Notes under the pieces: generated by a model
Databases searched by the model: none
What the model was told of the DNA's origin: nothing
The model's input: the letters and a program-made list of their open reading frames with translations, nothing else
Source: Ruminiclostridium hungatei
GTDB lineage: Bacteria > Bacillota > Clostridia > Acetivibrionales > DSM-1351
Reading direction: 5' to 3'
Assembly: GCF_002051585.1 (NCBI RefSeq)
Contig: NZ_MZGX01000005.1
Location: 154,663 to 218,662 of the forward strand
Length of the DNA stretch: 64,000 nt
Shown: one piece after another, positions 61,901 to 64,000 of the stretch
Position numbering within the stretch: the stretch's first letter is position 1
How the letters are laid out: each line of letters starts with the position of its first letter
Made by a program: the position numbers and the translations under genes

Positions 61901-64000
61901 CGCTTTCAAGCGACTTTACCTACACTACAACAGTTACGGATACTGACAATAATACGAAGGTATATACATATGACTACAAGCATCTGCTGAAAGCCGAGGA
62001 GACCAGGGAAAACGGTACAACTGTGACTGAAGCCGCAAGCTATGCATACGATAATAACAAGCTGCCCACAAGGCTTGCATACAGAAGTTATAATAAAGCC
62101 ACGGGCTCATATATGGAAAAGATACAGAATTTCCAATATAACGATTTCGGGGACTGCCTGTATTATTGGGGTCCTCAGGCAAACGGCGATACCGGCAATA
62201 ACGAGTACAAAACCTCATATATTTATGAAGAAATCTATCATTATGTTATCAAAAAGACATATAAAGCGGATCAAAATACAACCATTGAAGAAATCTGCCG
62301 GCCCAGCTCAGATACGAAAAATATAGAATGGGCTGTGCTATATGTAAATGGTGTACAAAAGGAACAGGCAACACGGTTTTTGTATGACTCTTCCGGAAGG
62401 ATAACCGAAGAGCGAAGATATAAGGACGGCCTTATGGAATACATATCCATGATGTATTTCTATGACAGCAGTATCTTAAACGGTGCTTATGTCACAAAAA
62501 AATGGACTATGGACATACGGGATGCCGATGGCTTAACAGCAAAATATTTTGAAAGCGGGAAAGACAGCCAAAGCTACAAATATGATTGGTATGGCAATGT
62601 AACAACAGTTTCAAATAACGGCAAACCGACGGAGTATTCATATGACAGGCTGGGGAGGATGTACAGGGAATCCGTGGAGAGTGGCCCTTTCAAATCGTGG
62701 AGCTATATAAGTGACCCAAGTGAAAACAGCGTTAGGATTTCAGATGAGAATGGATGTGATGTTTTATACTTTGCAAAGGCCAATATGCGTAAGCTGGTTT
62801 ACGACGGCTTGGGCAACCTTGTACAAGAGCAGGTATATAACGAAAATCCCGGTACGGGAAAGGCGGAGTATATTCCGGTTAAGCAGTATTCCTACGATCA
62901 GGAATGCCGGCTTGACTGGGAAAAGGATCTGGTCAGCGGAGCTGTGACAGACTATGCTTACTATCAGGACGGCAGACTTCAAGTAAAGCAGATAAATGAT
63001 ACAAAAAACTCAGATGCTTTGTTGTATAAGGAGAGCTACACATATGACGACGCCTGTAATAATGGTGAATTTTTAAAAACCACAAAAACAGTTCTTGGGG
63101 AAGCAAATGCGCCGTCAATAACCTCGGTGGCCTATACGGATAAAATGGGAAGGCTTGTGAAACAAGGCAGTCTTCATAACGGGGCGGAGTACCTGGATAC
63201 CTTTGAGTATGATTATGTGGGTAATAAAATAAAGGAAAAAACTGCCCGTGCATATGACGAGCCCGGGGTATATTCAAATTTTGACTATACTACCAGGTTT
63301 GACTATGATTTTGCAGGACGTGTAATCAGGACAACAAATGCAGACGGAACCTTTTCAACAGCAGAATATGATGCATTGGGAAGGCTTAAACGGACTGCGG
63401 ATTACAAAAGCAACCTGACAAGCCCCGCTGTCTATTGGACATCCTATGAATATGACAATCTGGGACGGTTGATAAAAGAAAAAATACCCTTCCAAAATGA
63501 AAACGGCACAATATATTATACAATCAAAAAGCATTACTATGACAGCAACGGAAATATGGTTACGGACATGGTCACCAATAATATGCCCGGCCAGGAATTA
63601 TCCTATTCCAGGAAGGACCATGAATATGACAGCCGGAACAGGCTCATAAAGGTTATTACACATAAAAATACTGATCCTGAATATAACCAATACAGCATTG
63701 AGGCCACAGAATACTATACACAGTACTTTTATGATTTTTCGGGAAATAAGCTTAGAATGTTCACGGGGCTCAGCTCGCCATTAAATATTACTAATGCGGA
63801 CAATGTTTCAGTTTCGGGAGACAGTGAATATTCAACTACCAAATATGAATATGACCGTTTTTATCACATTACAAAAATGACAGATCCAAATGGAAATATC
63901 GAAAACTATTCATATGATTTAAACGGAAACCTGCTGCAAAAGACGGATAAAAACGGCAGCCTGCTGAAAATGAGCTACGACGTACTGGGAAGGCTATTGG
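58966..64000 (+). CDS. Secreted subtilisin-like protease fused to RHS/YD repeats (partial)
   Basis: The frame from ATG 58966 (GGAGG at 58949) is open to the window's end: at least 1678 residues. A signal peptide is followed by a propeptide-like region (SQIIVKYRNVNKRE, VEYVQPNYIL) and an S8 domain with Asp233 (ILDSGISI), His290 (GVHGTHIAG) and Ser445 (GTSMSAAYVSG). After about residue 560 the protein turns into the RHS-type N-terminal region (NTGSINLNKNLLSLKGKSGLDLNLSLNYDS) and then many YD repeats such as EYDALGRLKRT, EYDNLGRLIKE and SYDLNGNLLQKT. The C-terminus, which in RHS proteins may hold a toxin or core domain, lies outside. The catalytic domain is clearly paralogous to that of the preceding gene (shared EIPGNxxDDDxNGxIDDxNGW). 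Confidence 0.92.
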   Translation, partial: MIKFLRKKLTKALTAVLVAANLLSAIPVNASVGSSPDINQSINSVAAVTDKSEKTTKENSALKEDMAQYYNSLKNNASDSMTSESEVVQEKPQRALSEKEKSQIIVKYRNVNKRENIKSKVKAKAKLSKMKTLKSFSKSKIDIIDVGSDSDIKSIVKDFEDDPDVEYVQPNYILTASDTVPPDLKDLNIVYTDTEFETFNDLKPEIITGKNINIEKAWKLTKGSPEVTVGILDSGISISHKDLAGNIYVNKNEIPGNNIDDDNNGYIDDVNGWDFVNKDNIVEDGDIGVHGTHIAGIIAALQNNGGICGLAPKVKILPLKFINDTYGYTSDAIEAIEYAKALGVKIINCSWGSEYYNPALKEAMKNSEMLFICAAGNNNEDVLINPIYPACFDLPNVISVTAVDKNGNLAEFSNYGKEVELAAPGVDILSTLPSSDAYQRLSGTSMSAAYVSGLAALIKSYKPGVSVYDIADALSSNVKKDNRLKDKVASGGIVDAYQALSNIKTGTKPESKLSNDPETVDIHIDNSNQELADTPTISNPFKYDKYNSGQYTKDIEEGVDKNTGSINLNKNLLSLKGKSGLDLNLSLNYDSNNAGLFEADYKQNLTYLFNYNVFCFHSIYPVENIFMEPMGVSYPPYDFFEAKYGTTNISEAFNKYEEYRQLWVNNGSNSSDPLFKYNVVKFMSRSNIWINYDQCLNVNNPTTYAEKSGNIGSGWNWAFSSIESANGQKYLHLDNGSAYQIEITATAGDSNLKGYTLKDIRLEYDSSFSNGTLTSYYALFYKDGNKEYFDSDGKLIGKVDRFNNKIKFEYYTGDTKLWKITDTAGRVITFTYTQNTDTRTLTVSWSDPYNASIVLTSEKVSGYGDDYVLKSIENQELQTTTFDYSFDSASYNFFSKESSYVTAQNNVFANIKRVTYPTAACTEYTYEKSTRNLGSGGIQEYYRAKSRKDNTNGKDYTLRTFAYSSDNYSGYPQYKDPSALSSDFTYTTTVTDTDNNTKVYTYDYKHLLKAEETRENGTTVTEAASYAYDNNKLPTRLAYRSYNKATGSYMEKIQNFQYNDFGDCLYYWGPQANGDTGNNEYKTSYIYEEIYHYVIKKTYKADQNTTIEEICRPSSDTKNIEWAVLYVNGVQKEQATRFLYDSSGRITEERRYKDGLMEYISMMYFYDSSILNGAYVTKKWTMDIRDADGLTAKYFESGKDSQSYKYDWYGNVTTVSNNGKPTEYSYDRLGRMYRESVESGPFKSWSYISDPSENSVRISDENGCDVLYFAKANMRKLVYDGLGNLVQEQVYNENPGTGKAEYIPVKQYSYDQECRLDWEKDLVSGAVTDYAYYQDGRLQVKQINDTKNSDALLYKESYTYDDACNNGEFLKTTKTVLGEANAPSITSVAYTDKMGRLVKQGSLHNGAEYLDTFEYDYVGNKIKEKTARAYDEPGVYSNFDYTTRFDYDFAGRVIRTTNADGTFSTAEYDALGRLKRTADYKSNLTSPAVYWTSYEYDNLGRLIKEKIPFQNENGTIYYTIKKHYYDSNGNMVTDMVTNNMPGQELSYSRKDHEYDSRNRLIKVITHKNTDPEYNQYSIEATEYYTQYFYDFSGNKLRMFTGLSSPLNITNADNVSVSGDSEYSTTKYEYDRFYHITKMTDPNGNIENYSYDLNGNLLQKTDKNGSLLKMSYDVLGRLL

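Noticed and set aside
1..64000. tRNA, rRNA, prophage or transposon genes
   Set aside because: None was recognised by reading both strands; small structured RNAs could still have been missed by eye.

Overview
The window comes from a low-GC, strictly anaerobic Firmicute. The best guess is a mesophilic cellulolytic Clostridium of the Ruminiclostridium type. Three secreted proteins carry N-terminal dockerins with Ala-Leu/Ala-Ile recognition pairs (cellulosome subunits). There are AGGAGG ribosome binding sites, TTGACA/TATAAT promoters, a ferredoxin-domain EtfA and many Fe-S enzymes. No rRNA, tRNA, CRISPR array or transposase gene was seen.

Layout. (1) 1-9553, plus strand: a specialised-metabolite region with the end of one radical SAM protein, a small protein, a B12-binding radical SAM enzyme, a second small protein paralogous to the first, a GT1-type glycosyltransferase, a sugar-phosphate nucleotidyltransferase, an NRPS (half condensation domain, adenylation domain with a glycine-like code, carrier, condensation domain), a YIP1 membrane protein and an MTA phosphorylase, closed by a strong terminator. 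(2) 9676-11052, minus: a MATE exporter. (3) 11770-31338, plus: a tight 19-gene run that I read as one operon. It holds four adenylate-forming enzymes, an amidohydrolase, three paralogous alpha/beta hydrolases, a small unknown protein, a UbiU-like and a UbiV-like U32 protein, BacA-like and BacB-like proteins, an arylamine-acetyltransferase-like protein, an acyl-CoA dehydrogenase, a thiamine-diphosphate enzyme, a chorismate mutase-DAHP synthase fusion and EtfB/EtfA. (4) 31429-33924: dapA, a QueG-like Fe-S protein and a frameshifted XRE-type regulator. (5) 34119-48332: three dockerin genes (CE6-type esterase, CotH protein, CE15-type glucuronoyl esterase) on the minus strand around a PucR-flanked plus-strand set for amino acid uptake, an iron alcohol dehydrogenase and a class III aminotransferase. 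(6) 49039-54168: a LemA-like protein, an ABC-2 exporter (ATPase plus two permeases), a secreted Ig-like protein and an isochorismatase-family hydrolase. (7) 54391-64000: two large secreted subtilisin-type proteases in tandem, one fused to 14 RCC1 blades, the other fused to RHS/YD repeats and running off the window.

The most interesting part is the 11770-31338 operon. The chorismate mutase-DAHP synthase would make prephenate on the spot. The BacA homologue would decarboxylate prephenate without aromatising it, and the BacB-like cupin would isomerise the dihydro-hydroxyphenylpyruvate. The UbiU/UbiV-like pair belongs to the family of oxygen-independent hydroxylases, several members of which depend on prephenate. 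The thiamine-diphosphate enzyme, the ligases, the unusual acyl-CoA dehydrogenase and the bifurcation-type ETF would then process the ring-derived keto acid or acyl group. Taken together this looks like an anaerobic, prephenate-centred natural product pathway that I cannot match to a known one. The product and the order of steps are inference.
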